Shown one piece after another: positions 10,003-19,235 of a stretch of DNA of 64,000 nt (position 1 is its first letter; each line of letters opens with the position of its first letter). Both the position numbers and the translations under genes were made by a program. Origin of the DNA: DASTFY01 sp963813375 (GTDB taxonomy: Bacteria; Actinomycetota; Acidimicrobiia; Acidimicrobiales; Ilumatobacteraceae); contig CAWEYT010000010.1 of assembly GCA_963813375.1 (NCBI GenBank), positions 441,949-505,948 of the forward strand. The letters run 5' to 3'. Under the pieces are notes generated by a model. That model had not been told where the DNA came from, searched no databases, and saw only the letters and a list, made by a program, of their open reading frames with translations.

Positions 10003-11634
10003 ATGACCACCACCTTCGACGCTCCAGGACCTGGCCGATGGGCCATCGACCGCTCCCACTTCGCCGGTGGGACCACGCCGATCTGCGAGTGGCTGATGGA
10101 GCAGTCCATGGAGCCCGGGATGCGTCGCGTGTTCGCGGAGCTCGGCGTGCCGGCCGACGGCCTTCGGGCCCGCTTCGTCAACGGCTTCATGTACACCCGG
10201 CTGCGCCCGCTGGTGCGGCCCGACAACCCGCCGGCGAAGCCGCCGCCGGACCTCGTGCTCCGCGTCGCCGCCCGGATCCATCCGGAGTTCCGGCGTAGGG
10301 CCAAGACGGCGACGGCCGTGCTGCAGGACCGGCCGTGGGTCGACGTCGTGCAGCGGTGGAGCTCGGAGATCAAGCCCGGGCTCGAGGCCGCCAACACGCG
10401 CTTCCAGGAGATCGACGTGGCCGGCTTGGACGACGACGAGTTGGGCCGCCACGTCGCCGACCTCCTGGCGCACTGCCGCACCAACGCGGAGCTGCACTTC
10501 TGGCTCCATGGCCACGACCTCGGGCCGCTGGCCCGCTACCTGTACTGCTGCCAGGGCTGGGGGATCTCGGCGGACGATGCCCTGCCCGCCCTGGCCGGTG
10601 CCTCGCCGTCCACGTCCGAGCCGCTGCGCCAGCTGGCCCGGCTCCGGGAGATGGTCAGCGAGGCCGGTGTGGCTCCGACCTCGCTGGCGGAGGTGCGGAG
10701 CGCCTCGCCGGAGGCGGCGGCGGCACTCGACGCCTACCTGGCCCGCCGGGGCCAGCTCATCGTCACCCGGTACGACCTCGACGGGCTCACGCTGGCCGAG
10801 CTGCCGGGCGTGGTGCTGGCCAGCATCCTCGACGCCTCGGAACCGGTCGAGGTCGACGCCGCCCCCGTGGGGGCAGCGCTGCGGGAACGGGTGCCCGCCG
10901 ACGATCGGCCGCTGTTCGACGTGGTCCTGCAGGACGCCCGAGCCGTGATGGACATGAGGGACGACAACGGCCCGCTCACCTACGAGTGGCCCGCCGGCCT
11001 GCTGCGCCGGGCGCTGCTCGAGGTGGGACGACGGCTCGCCGCCCAAGGTCGGGCCGAGGATCCCGAGCACGCCCTGGAACTGACGCCGACCGAGGCGCCG
11101 ACGGTGCTGGCGGCGGCGGCGCCCAACGCCGCTGAACTGGCCCGGCGGGCGGCCGACCGCGCGGCCAGGGCCCTGCTGACGCCACCGGCGGTGCTGGGGC
11201 CGGACGAGCCCGCGCCGCCGGTCGACGTGCTGCCGCCGTCACTCGCCGAGATGGTGTCGATGGTGCAGGTCGCGCTGGCCCAGATGGGGATGGTGGGCGA
11301 GCGCCAGGTCGATCCGCTCCAGGGCGCCGGTGTCGGTACCGCGTCGTACGAGGGCCGGGTGCGCATCGCCTCGTCCCCCGAGGAGGCGATCGACACGATG
11401 GAGCCGGGCGACGTGCTCGTCGTGCGGGCCACGTCGCCGGCGTTCAACGCCGTCCTGGCCATCGCCGGAGCGGTCGTCACCGCCGAGGGTGGACCGCTGT
11501 CCCACGCTGCGGTGCTGGCGCGGGAACTGGGCATCCCTGCGGTGGTCGGCGCGCCAGGCGCGCTGGACCTCACGGACGGTGCGACGGTGGTCGTCGATCC
11601 GCTGCTCGGTGCCGTGCGCGTCCTCACCACCTGA
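10003..11634 (+). CDS. PEP-utilising enzyme, mobile-domain protein
   Basis: 543 residues. The C-terminal about 100 residues are the phosphohistidine swivelling domain of PEP synthase, PPDK and rifampin phosphotransferase. The catalytic His sits in GGPLSHAAVLARELGIPAVVG near residue 500. The middle and N-terminal part resembles the region between the ATP-grasp and swivel domains of those enzymes, but no ATP-grasp (PPDK_N) domain was recognised. It could act with a separate nucleotide-binding partner or be a degenerate paralogue. Similar stand-alone proteins occur in actinobacteria without a defined substrate. It lies 55 bp downstream of the channel gene. The ATG at 10003 follows GGAACCCCG, a weak ribosome site. 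Confidence 0.75.
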   Translation: MTTTFDAPGPGRWAIDRSHFAGGTTPICEWLMEQSMEPGMRRVFAELGVPADGLRARFVNGFMYTRLRPLVRPDNPPAKPPPDLVLRVAARIHPEFRRRAKTATAVLQDRPWVDVVQRWSSEIKPGLEAANTRFQEIDVAGLDDDELGRHVADLLAHCRTNAELHFWLHGHDLGPLARYLYCCQGWGISADDALPALAGASPSTSEPLRQLARLREMVSEAGVAPTSLAEVRSASPEAAAALDAYLARRGQLIVTRYDLDGLTLAELPGVVLASILDASEPVEVDAAPVGAALRERVPADDRPLFDVVLQDARAVMDMRDDNGPLTYEWPAGLLRRALLEVGRRLAAQGRAEDPEHALELTPTEAPTVLAAAAPNAAELARRAADRAARALLTPPAVLGPDEPAPPVDVLPPSLAEMVSMVQVALAQMGMVGERQVDPLQGAGVGTASYEGRVRIASSPEEAIDTMEPGDVLVVRATSPAFNAVLAIAGAVVTAEGGPLSHAAVLARELGIPAVVGAPGALDLTDGATVVVDPLLGAVRVLTT

Positions 11635-11667
11635 CCCGGACGGGCTCCTCCACCTACGGTCGTTGCC

Positions 11668-12333
11668 ATGGCAACGATGCTGGAGATGGCCCGAGAGGTG
11701 ATCCGATTCGACTTCTACGACCCTCCCACCGTCGTCGCCGTCGGGTGGGCGGAGTCCCGGGGCCAGACCAACGCCGTCGGCATCGTGAGGGCGCTCCGGC
11801 CGGACGGCAGCCCACTGCCCTGGCACGGCTCGCGCGATCGCGGCGTGTACCAGATCAACTCCTACTTCCACCCGACCGTGTCCGACGCCTGCGCGTTCAA
11901 CTTGGCCTGCGCCACCAAGGAGACCCACCGGATCTCGTCGGCGGGGCGGAACATGCAGCCGTGGAACACCTTCCGGGTCGGCGCCCACGCGCCCTTCATG
12001 GCCGAGGCGTCAAAGGCCTACTTCCTGGCCGTGAAGGAGCGCCAGAACGCCGCGCTCCCCCGCCGTCCGGACTGGTGGAACCAGTGGATCGACCGTCCCG
12101 GCCTGCCCACGTTGCGCCTGCTCGACGGGCCGCGCTGGGAGATCGCCTACGCGCAGGAAGTCCTCCGAGTGTGCGCCAAGCAACACGTCCAGACCACGGG
12201 CATGTTCGACACGCCGACCTGCGCGGCGGTCAAGAGCGTGCAGCGGTTCTTCGGTCAGAAGGCCGACGGCGTCATCGGCCCCCAGATGTGGGGGCTGCTC
12301 CACTACCTCGCGAAGACGAAGACGAGGCGCTAG
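11668..12333 (+). CDS. Lysozyme-like transglycosylase with peptidoglycan-binding domain
   Basis: 221 residues. The N-terminal half reads as a lytic transglycosylase/goose-lysozyme-type fold: AVGWAESRGQTNAVG carries the expected catalytic Glu near residue 30, followed by SRDRGVYQINSYFHP. The C-terminal 60 residues are a PG_binding_1 domain, ending with QRFFGQKADGVIGPQMWGLL. No signal peptide is visible, so export by Sec is not obvious; it may be a phage-derived or holin-dependent enzyme, or leave by another route. It probably cleaves the glycan strands of murein. It lies 33 bp after the PEP-utilising gene. Confidence 0.8.
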   Translation: MATMLEMAREVIRFDFYDPPTVVAVGWAESRGQTNAVGIVRALRPDGSPLPWHGSRDRGVYQINSYFHPTVSDACAFNLACATKETHRISSAGRNMQPWNTFRVGAHAPFMAEASKAYFLAVKERQNAALPRRPDWWNQWIDRPGLPTLRLLDGPRWEIAYAQEVLRVCAKQHVQTTGMFDTPTCAAVKSVQRFFGQKADGVIGPQMWGLLHYLAKTKTRR

Positions 12334-12383
12334 AGAGGCCCACGTCGTCGGCACGCTCGGCCGACCCACCCGACGTGTCGCGA

Positions 12384-12839
12384 TCAGGCACCGGCCGGTG
12401 GGAGCAGAAGCGTCAGCTCCCAGCCGGCGTCGGTGCGCTCGAGTCCCACGAGTCCGCCCGGTCGGAAGCGGACCATGCAGCTCTCCGGGGCACCGGCCAG
12501 TAGCAGCGAGGCCAGGCGAGCAAGTTGGGGAAGGTGTCCGACGAGCATGATGCCGGACGTCTCCGTCGCCACGCGCTCCACCCAGATCATCGGATCGTCG
12601 TTGGGTGCGAGGCCGTTCGCTTCCGCGATCGCGCAGTCCAGGGAACGGCCCCAGATCGCCGCTGTCTGGCGGGCTCGTGTCCTGCCGGAGTGAACGATCC
12701 GGTCCACCCGCACACCCAGCTGCTCGACCGCGTACCGCGCGACATGTGTTACGTCGGCGGCGCCCTGGTCGGTGAGGGGACGATCGGGGTCCTTGGCCTC
12801 AGGCATGGCCTGACCGTGCTGCACGAGATGGAGTCGCAC
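12384..12839 (-). CDS. SixA-type phosphohistidine phosphatase (histidine phosphatase superfamily)
   Basis: About 151 residues from a GTG at 12839 (VRLHLVQHGQAM). The first catalytic His lies in QHG rather than the usual RHG, a variant known in SixA-like proteins. Further motifs are HSGRTRARQTA and VGHLPQLARL, the second catalytic His. SixA removes phosphate from phosphohistidine on phosphotransfer domains in E. coli; the partner here is unknown. An upstream extension to 12953 is open, but it starts with low-complexity Ser and lacks the fold, so GTG 12839 was preferred. It is convergent with the transglycosylase gene. Confidence 0.82.
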   Translation of the reverse strand: MRLHLVQHGQAMPEAKDPDRPLTDQGAADVTHVARYAVEQLGVRVDRIVHSGRTRARQTAAIWGRSLDCAIAEANGLAPNDDPMIWVERVATETSGIMLVGHLPQLARLASLLLAGAPESCMVRFRPGGLVGLERTDAGWELTLLLPPAGA

Positions 12840-12879
12840 GGACGGCGACGCTATGCGCTCGGCCGTGCTCCCCGGCCGC

Positions 12880-13426
12880 CTACTTCCACGTCCACGGTTG
12901 CAGGAACTCGTCGAGCTCGACGCGGCCCGCGAGGTTGTCGACGAACCCGACAAGGCTGGCGAAAACGCACTCGGTGACGAGTTGGAGCAGATCGGCCTCG
13001 GTCAGGCCGGCATCCCGTGCCTGCTGAACGACGGTCTCATCGACCGCCCCTCGATCGAGGACGACCGCCCGGGCGAACGAATAGACGGCGCGCCTGGACG
13101 GCGTCGCGGGGTTCCGAACCGCCTCGCATCGCCTCGATGTCGCTCTCGTCGACGCCCAGGCGGCCGAGCACCGTCGAGTGGAACGCGACTCCGTAGGCGT
13201 TGTCGACCGCGACTCCGACGGCGACGCCTGCGATCTCGCGGTGCACGGGATTGAACGACGGGTCGCCCACGGCGCGACGGAGTCCGTCGAACCCGGCGAG
13301 GAGCGTCGGGCTGGCGGCGACCGTTGCGGCGAGGTTCGGGACAAAGCCCAGGTCGGCGGCGATCCCATCCAGGAAGGCCTGCGACGCCGCCGGGGCGGCA
13401 TCGCGCGGGAGGATCGTGAGTTCCAT
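12880..13426 (-). pseudogene. Carboxymuconolactone decarboxylase/AhpD-like protein, one frameshift
   Basis: ATG at 13426 sits behind a good GAAGGAG site. It encodes MELTILPRDAAPAASQAFLDG, an uncharacterised peroxidase-related CMD-fold protein of about 182 residues. The first frame holds to about 13115 (ESDIEAMRG); the rest continues in the next frame (VYSFARAVVLDRGAVDE) to a stop at 12880, so one indel is needed. At the place where AhpD relatives carry the CxxC pair and His (usually C-x-x-C-x-x-H), this protein shows NAYGVAFHS, with the His but no cysteines, so a thiol peroxidase role is doubtful. It is divergent from the regulator at 13544 across about 117 bp. Confidence 0.7.
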
Positions 13427-13543
13427 CGAGACTCCTTCTGCTCGGCGAGCGATGGACGGGGACACCTTCCTCCACCGTCAGGCCGGCGACGATTCCCCAC
13501 GAGGGAAGGGCTTCGTGCCGGCATGGCCCGTAGGGTCGGCCTC

Positions 13544-14371
13544 ATGCCCGGGACCACGGCGGCTGCAGCGGCCGGGGCGGGCGCCACGTTCGGGGACCTG
13601 GTGCGCTACTGGCGCCGGGTGCGCACGATGAGCCAGCTCGATCTGGCCGCGGCCGCGATGACGACCTCTCGCTACATGAGCTTCCTGGAGACGGGGCGAT
13701 CGAAGCCGAGTCGGGAGATGGTGCTGCGCCTCGCGGACGCACTGGAGGTGCCGCTGCGTGACCGCAACGGCCTGCTCCTCGCCGCCGGCTTCGCTCCCCT
13801 CTATCCGCACCGCGAACTTGACGACCCGTCGCTCACCCGGGTGACCCTGGCGCTGGATCGGATGCTCGACCAGCACGAGCCCTTCCCGGCCGTGGTGATG
13901 GACCGGGGATGGAACCTCCTGCGCGCCAACGGCGGAGCGCAGCGCCTCTTCGGGCTCATGTGGGCTCCTGCCCCGGTCCCCGACACCGCCAACGTGCTGC
14001 GCCTGATCCTCGAACCGGGGCCGGTCCGCTCCCACGTCGCGAACTGGGAGGAGGTGGCACCGGCGCTGCTGGAACGGGCTCGCCGCGAAGCGGTCGGCGG
14101 GGTGCTCGACCTCGCGACCGCCGAACTCGTCCAGGAGCTGCGGGCCCGCCCGGACGTGAAGGCGCTCACCGTGGCCCCGAGGTCGATCGCGCCGTCCAGC
14201 CCGGTCGTCGACGTGCACTTCCGACTCGACGGGACGAACCTCCGGTTCTTCTCGGTGGTGTCCACCATCGGAACTCCCATCGACGTCACCGCCCAAGAGC
14301 TCCGAGTCGAAGCCTTCTTCCCCGCCGACGACCAGACGACCGGTCGCTGGCTCGCGATCGGCGCGTCATGA
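13544..14371 (+). CDS. XRE-family regulator with MmyB-like ligand-binding domain
   Basis: About 275 residues. The N-terminal helix-turn-helix is of Cro/XRE type (MSQLDLAAAAMTTSRYMSFLETGRSKPSREMVLRLADAL, about residues 28-66). It is followed by the MmyB/PAS-like domain found in many actinobacterial regulators (AVVMDRGWNLLRANGGAQRLFG, then FRLDGTNLRFFSVVSTIGTP), which in MmyB binds a fatty acid. The start at 13544 has AGGG nearby; an in-frame ATG at 13523 is possible. It likely controls the divergent CMD-fold gene or itself. It is intact, with a stop 76 bp before the damaged ABC permease end. Confidence 0.85.
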   Translation: MPGTTAAAAAGAGATFGDLVRYWRRVRTMSQLDLAAAAMTTSRYMSFLETGRSKPSREMVLRLADALEVPLRDRNGLLLAAGFAPLYPHRELDDPSLTRVTLALDRMLDQHEPFPAVVMDRGWNLLRANGGAQRLFGLMWAPAPVPDTANVLRLILEPGPVRSHVANWEEVAPALLERARREAVGGVLDLATAELVQELRARPDVKALTVAPRSIAPSSPVVDVHFRLDGTNLRFFSVVSTIGTPIDVTAQELRVEAFFPADDQTTGRWLAIGAS

Positions 14372-14447
14372 CGCCAGCATCGGGCATCAGGCTGGCCGGA
14401 CCGAGGTCATCGCGCACGACTCAAGAGGCCGCGAGGGCCCGCGGGCG

Positions 14448-15386
14448 TCAGGCCAGATCGCGTGCGCGGAAGGAGGTCGCCGCGGCCACGAGGAGGGTCA
14501 CGGCGACGAGCGGTGAGGAAGACGGCGGCCCCGATGACGGTTCGGCCGGTGACGTCGGACGCCGTCGTTCTCGCCCGCGACGAGGACGATGACGTTGCCC
14601 AGCAGCAACCACCGCCGCCATCGCTCCACGGAGCTGCCGAGGATGTTCTCGAGGACGATGATGTAGGCGAACCCGGCGCCGAGAGCGACGGCGGTGTTGC
14701 GACCGATGGTGGCGATGGCAAGCCCCATGGCGGACGTGATCGCGGTGAGGGCGACGCCGCGGGCGACGATGCCGGCGAGCGACCAGAGCGAGGGATCGTC
14801 CGGTTCGGAGCGGGGCGCCGTGCAGGGCGAGGGCGGGCCACATGGCGAGGGCCACCAGTGCGAGGGCGGCGGCGGCGAACACGGCCATCGCCCCGACCAC
14901 GGCCACGGTCTTGGCCGCGAACACCCGGGCGCGGCGCGGCTCCCAGGTCAACAGGGTGGTCATGCCGCGTGACGCGAACTCGGCGCCGACGAGGGACGCT
15001 CCGAGCGCCCAGCCCGACCACGGCGAGCGCCCCGCTGACGCCGTAGAGGATCCCCTCGAGGCGGTTGCGGGTGAAGCGTGGATCGTCCACGCCAGCGGGC
15101 GGGTTGTCCGGGAAGCACTCCTCTGCGACCTCCTCGGGGACCGGGCCACCGCCGCGGAAGTCGTGCTCGCGCAGGCAGGTCTCGATCTGCTCGTCCTGCG
15201 CGACCTGACGAGCCTTCGCCTCGGCGACCCGCTGCTGGTAACGCCTCGTCGGAGAGCGAGCCGCTGAACGCGAAGGCGGCGAGGCCGCCCAAGCGCGATG
15301 CCGACCACCGTGAGGAGCACGGTGACCCGCACCAACCGGCGCGTCGCGATGCGGCGCAGCTCGGCGAGCAGGAGCGCGGCCATCAT
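14448..15386 (-). pseudogene. ABC-2 type exporter permease, multiply frameshifted
   Basis: Starts at ATG 15386 (MAALLLAELRRIATRRL), overlapping the ATPase stop by 4 bp, as in translationally coupled ABC exporters. Recognisable segments occur in all three frames: a periplasmic-loop piece (QIETCLREHDFRGGG), membrane helices (AKTVAVVGAMAVFAAAALA; MGLAIATIGRNTAVALGAG; YIIVLENILGSS) and a final helix ending LVAAATSFRARDLA at 14448. At least five indels are needed. The type is a six-helix ABC-2 permease paired with the ATPase. Codon use stays normal, so heavy local sequence error is a real alternative to decay. Confidence 0.7.
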
Positions 15387-16309
15387 CCGTCCTCGCCGGT
15401 TCCGGCGGTGAGCGCGAAGAAGGCGTCCTCGAGGGTCGTCTCGACGGGGCGGAGCTCGCTCGGGAAGTGACCGGCCGCGACCAGTGCACGGGTGACGCTC
15501 TCCGCCCGTTCGGCGACGACCCCGACGCGTATGCGGTCACCATCGGGCTCGGCCGCGTAGCCCTGCGCGCCGCAGCGTGTCGGTCGCGCCGGACGAGGTC
15601 CGTGACCTTCACCCACAGCGCCGCCGGGCGGGCGCGGGCGAGCACGTCGTTCACGGCTCCCTGGGCGACGGTGCGCCCGGCGGACGACGATCGCGACCTC
15701 GTCGCACACCTGCTCGACCTCGCTCAGGAGGTGGCTCGAGAGGAACACGGTGCGCCCCTCGTCGGCGAGCCGCCGGACCAGCTCGCGCACTTCACGGATC
15801 CCCGCCGGGTCGAGCCCGTTGGCCGGCTCGTCGAGGATCAGCAGCTCCGGGTCCTTCAGGAGGGCGATGGCGATGCCCAGCCGTTGCCGCATGCCCAGCG
15901 AGTAGCCCCGGACGAGATCGTCGGCCCGCTCGGCGAGGCCGACGCGCTCCAGCGTCGCGTCGACCGTCCGGCGCCCGATGCCGGCGGTGGTGGCCAGCAC
16001 CAGGAGCGCGTCGCGACCGGAGACGCCAGGATTGACGCCGGGCGCCTCGACGAGCGAGCCGACGCGGCCCACCACGGAAGGGAGCTCGCCGGGCGATTCG
16101 GCTCCGAACACGAGGCAGCGACCGCCGCTGGGTCGGGCAAGCCCGAGGAGGCAGCGGATCGTCGTGGTCTTGCCGGACCCGTTCGGCCCGAGGAAGCCGA
16201 ACACGCCACCAGCCCGGACCGACAGGTCGAGGCCGTCGAGCGCCCGCACCCGGCCGTGCCGCCGGCGGTACGCCTTGCGCAGGCCGTCGATCTCGATCAC
16301 CGCACCCAT
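15383..16309 (-). pseudogene. ABC exporter ATP-binding subunit with internal frameshifts
   Basis: 309 codons open throughout. Walker A is GPNGSGKTTT (about residue 40), the signature is YSLGMRQRLGIAIAL, Walker B is LLILDEPANGLDP and the switch His is in LSSHLLSEVEQ. Between about 15685 and 15560 the frame leaves the family sequence and returns. The expected text (AVNDVLARARPAALWVKVTDL) lies in another frame, so two or three compensating indels are present. The C-terminal extension (VETTLEDAFFALTAG) is typical of drug or bacteriocin exporter ATPases. It forms a 2-gene unit with the permease. If the indels are errors, this is a normal exporter ATPase. Confidence 0.82.
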
Positions 16310-16464
16310 CGCGCCTCCCGCCGACGACGACCGCGAGTGCTCACACGAGCAAGGTACGACGACCGCTGGTCTTGCGATATCGGGGACCTCCCGCTTCGAT
16401 CCCTGAGAGTCCCCGACCTCCCATCAGGGGCGCCGGCCGTGCCAGACGTCACGAAATAGGACGT

Positions 16465-16531
16465 TGGCGTAGCGCTATCGGACGGTTACGTTTCGTAGCT
16501 CCGAACCGGCTGTGACTGAGGAGACCCCCCG
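16465..16531 (+). promoter_or_regulatory. Candidate operator/promoter region of the MFS gene
   Basis: The gap before the MFS start contains the perfect palindrome TAGCGCTA (16470-16477), framed by ACGAAA and TTTCGT half-sites about 35 bp apart. A TetR-family gene follows the transporter, so this is a plausible repressor site. It rests on symmetry only. Confidence 0.3.
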
Positions 16532-18181
16532 ATGTCCGACCTCCCGCTCCACCCCACCGACTCGAGCCCGGCCATCGAGGCCGAGCCGCGCTTCGAACTT
16601 CCGTTGTATGCGCAACCGCAGGTCCGCGAGCGTCGGTGGCTCCTGCTCGGGGTGCTCTGCCTCTCGCTCGTGATGGTGGTCATGGCCGTGTCGTCGCTGA
16701 ACGTGGCCATCCCGACCATCCAGCGCGAGCTCGGCGCCAGCGCCACGACGCTCCAATGGATCGTCGACGCGTACGCGTTGGTGTTCGCCGGGCTCCTGCT
16801 CACGGCCGGCGCACTGGGCGATCGTTTCGGTCGCAGGAAGGCTCTGCTGATGGGCCTGGCCGTGTTCGGCGCGGGCGCGTTGGTCAGCGGCCTGGCCGGT
16901 TCGGCGTCGGTGATCATCGTGGGCCGCGGCATCCAAGGCATCGGTGCCGCACTCGTGATGCCGGCGACGTTGTCGTTGATCACGGCGATCTTCCCGCCGG
17001 AGGAGCGTCAACGGGCGATCGCCATATGGGTCGGATTCGCCGGTGCCGGCGCTGCGATCGGGCCGATCGTGTCGGGCGCGCTGCTCGAGCGCTTCTGGTG
17101 GGGCAGCGCGTTCCTCGTCAACGTCCCCGTCATCATCGTCACGGCCGTCGCCGTCGCCATGTACAGCCCGGAGTCCCGTGACGACGCGGCGACACCGCTC
17201 GACCCACGCGGCGCGTTGCTGTCGCTCACAGGACTCGGCGCTCTGCTCTTCGCGATCATCGAAGGCCCGGAGCGGGGATGGACCGACCCCTTCGTCGTCA
17301 CGACCTTCGTGGCGGCTGCCGCTCTCATCACGCTCTTCGTCCTCTGGGAGCGCATCGCCGAACATCCGATGCTGCCGCTGAAGTTCTTCGCCGACCGCCG
17401 GTTCAGTGTCGGGAGCGCCGTCGTCACCACGTCGTTCTTCGTGATGTTCGGCTTCTTCTTCCTGTTCTCGATGTACCTGCAGTTCGCCCGCGGCTACTCC
17501 CCGCTGGACGCCGGTCTGGCGACGCTGCCGATGGCGGCCACGTTCATGATCGTGTCACCCCGCAGCGCCGGCCTGGTCGAGCGCCTCGGCAGCGGCACGA
17601 CGATCACCGTCGGATTCCTGATCATCGCCGCGGGCATGGGCGGCCTCGCGTTCGTCGGTGTCGGGACGCCGTACCTCGCCCTCGTGGCGATCATGATCCT
17701 GCTCGCCACCGGGATGTCTGTCGTGGCCGCCCCGGCCACGACCGGCATCATGAGCTCCGTGCCGCTGGCCAAGGCCGGCGTGGGCTCGGCCATGAACGAC
17801 ACGACCCGTGAGGTGGGCGGGGCGCTCGGCATCGCGGTGTTCGGCAGCATCGTCAACTCGGGCTATCGCGCGGCGATGGACGTTGGTGGTCTGGACCTGC
17901 CGGCGGGTGCGGCCGAGCAGGCGACGGAGTCCGCTGGTGCGGCCGGGCAGGTCGCGGCCCAGCTCGGTGGCCAAGGCGGCGCCACGCTGGTCGACCGGGC
18001 GGCCACGGCGTTCACCGACGCCATGAACGTCACCGCCACGATCTCGATGGCGATGCTGGTGGTCGCGGCGGTGGTCGTGTCACGGACCTTCACCAGGGAC
18101 AAGGAGGCCGCGGCGGTCAACGCGTCGGCGAACGAGCTGGGCCAGCTCGAGGTCGTCGGCAGCGTCGCCGCGGCAGAATGA
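16532..18181 (+). CDS. MFS drug:H+ antiporter, DHA2 (14-TM, EmrB/QacA) family
   Basis: 549 residues with about 14 membrane helices. It begins SDLPLHPTDSSPA, with a cytoplasmic N-tail of about 45 residues. DHA2 features include the motif A region LGDRFGRRKALL after helix 2, the motif C-like GAGAAIGPIVSGALLE in helix 5, and the QRELGASATTLQWIVDAYALVFA stretch of helix 1-2. Such pumps export drugs or lipophilic compounds using the proton gradient across the cytoplasmic membrane. The ATG at 16532 follows GAGGAG. It is followed after 4 bp by a TetR gene, the usual arrangement for a substrate-induced pump. Confidence 0.92.
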   Translation: MSDLPLHPTDSSPAIEAEPRFELPLYAQPQVRERRWLLLGVLCLSLVMVVMAVSSLNVAIPTIQRELGASATTLQWIVDAYALVFAGLLLTAGALGDRFGRRKALLMGLAVFGAGALVSGLAGSASVIIVGRGIQGIGAALVMPATLSLITAIFPPEERQRAIAIWVGFAGAGAAIGPIVSGALLERFWWGSAFLVNVPVIIVTAVAVAMYSPESRDDAATPLDPRGALLSLTGLGALLFAIIEGPERGWTDPFVVTTFVAAAALITLFVLWERIAEHPMLPLKFFADRRFSVGSAVVTTSFFVMFGFFFLFSMYLQFARGYSPLDAGLATLPMAATFMIVSPRSAGLVERLGSGTTITVGFLIIAAGMGGLAFVGVGTPYLALVAIMILLATGMSVVAAPATTGIMSSVPLAKAGVGSAMNDTTREVGGALGIAVFGSIVNSGYRAAMDVGGLDLPAGAAEQATESAGAAGQVAAQLGGQGGATLVDRAATAFTDAMNVTATISMAMLVVAAVVVSRTFTRDKEAAAVNASANELGQLEVVGSVAAAE

Positions 18182-18185
18182 GCCC

Positions 18186-18782
18186 ATGGACGAGAGCGGC
18201 ACCGCGCTCTGTTGGCAGGACCCGCGCATCGAGCGCACGCGGCGGGTCGTGCTCGACGCCGCGATCGCGCTCCTGATCGAGGGCGGCTACCGCGCGGTGA
18301 CGATGGAGGCGGTCGCGGCCGCCTCCGGCGTCGCCAAGAGCACCATCTACCGTCACTGGTCGAATCGAGACGCGTTGATCAGCGACGCATTCCATGCCTT
18401 GAAGCCGCCGATACCCGTACCGGTGGAAGGCGACGTGCGGTCAAAGGTCACGGTGCTGCTCGAGCACCTCGCGCGGACACTGGTCTCCTCCACCTGGTCC
18501 TCGTGTCTCCCCGCACTGATCGACGCCGCGGAGCGTGATCCCGACGCCCGCGAGCTCCACTGTGGGCTGGCCCACGCCGGCCGCCAGGTGCTCGTCGATC
18601 TCCTGGCCGAAGGCATCCGGACCGGCGAGCTGCCGGCTGACACCGACCCCGGCCTCTTGGCCGAGGCGCTCGCCGGTGCCATCGTGTTGCGCCGGCTGAT
18701 GTCGCCCGAGCCACTCGACCCGGCCGACGTCCCCCGCCTCGTGGCCCAGCTCTGGCCGGCGGCCGTCATCGCGCCACGCTGA
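18186..18782 (+). CDS. TetR/AcrR-family transcriptional regulator
   Basis: 198 residues. The N-terminal helix-turn-helix is typical (RTRRVVLDAAIALLIEGGYRAVTMEAVAAASGVAKSTIYRHW, about residues 18-60), followed by an all-helical ligand-binding domain. It starts 4 bp after the MFS stop, so it is co-transcribed and probably represses the pump and itself until a pump substrate binds. Operator candidates lie upstream of 16532. Confidence 0.9.
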   Translation: MDESGTALCWQDPRIERTRRVVLDAAIALLIEGGYRAVTMEAVAAASGVAKSTIYRHWSNRDALISDAFHALKPPIPVPVEGDVRSKVTVLLEHLARTLVSSTWSSCLPALIDAAERDPDARELHCGLAHAGRQVLVDLLAEGIRTGELPADTDPGLLAEALAGAIVLRRLMSPEPLDPADVPRLVAQLWPAAVIAPR

Positions 18783-18878
18783 CAGGGCGTCGCTCGCTGC
18801 CCACCAGGGCTCATTGCGTTTCGCTGCCGCCACGCGATGGGTACTCGTACCGACAGGGCTCGAACTGAGGAGGGACCC

Positions 18879-19235
18879 GTGCCGAGGCCGAGTTGGCTCT
18901 GTCGAGAGTGTGAGCACCAGAACCTCGCCGGTGACGAGTTCTGCAGGCGCTGCGGCCAGTGGTACTGGCCGGCCGCCCCGAGAGGTGTTCACGGGCAACG
19001 ACCCCGCAGCTACCAGGGACTTCGGACCGTGGAGCTGAGGGAAATCGAACCCCTGACCCCTTCCATGCCATGGACACGTCGTAGACGAAGCCGGTCTGAC
19101 CTGCTCGTTGCAGCCTTTCTGACACCGACGGCCAGTCGGAGAATGCGTTCCAGGGTACGGAGCGTCACCCTCGTCCCGGGCAGCCTCGACCGAGATAGAC
19201 GGTCCCGTCAGGCCCGACGGCGGGTTGGACGGTGA
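18879..19235 (+). CDS. Small zinc-ribbon ORF running into the tRNA-derived repeat
   Basis: A GTG at 18879 follows a good GGAGGG site. The first 35 residues contain a four-Cys zinc ribbon (C-x2-C-x10-C-x2-C in WLCRECEHQNLAGDEFCRRCG). From about residue 45 the frame reads into the antisense of a partial tRNA-Ala copy and then into non-conserved sequence, stopping at 19235. The natural 3' end is unclear: the gene may have been cut or extended when the tRNA-bounded insert arrived. Only the zinc-ribbon part looks genuinely coding. Confidence 0.4.
   Translation: MPRPSWLCRECEHQNLAGDEFCRRCGQWYWPAAPRGVHGQRPRSYQGLRTVELREIEPLTPSMPWTRRRRSRSDLLVAAFLTPTASRRMRSRVRSVTLVPGSLDRDRRSRQARRRVGR
19010..19074 (-). 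repeat. Partial copy of tRNA-Ala 3' half (distal att-like repeat)
   Basis: This 65-bp sequence matches 20516-20580 with one mismatch in the T-stem. It holds the tRNA-Ala(GGC) sequence from the anticodon stem-loop to the 3' end plus 20 bp beyond. It lies in the same orientation, 1.5 kb downstream of the intact tRNA gene. This is the expected product of integrase-mediated insertion into a tRNA anticodon loop. Confidence 0.85.

Noticed and set aside
18811..19125. Minus-strand ORF containing a SGVRFPSAP-type peptide
   Set aside because: This peptide is a common artefact of reading through tRNA-flanking sequence; it covers the partial tRNA-Ala copy.
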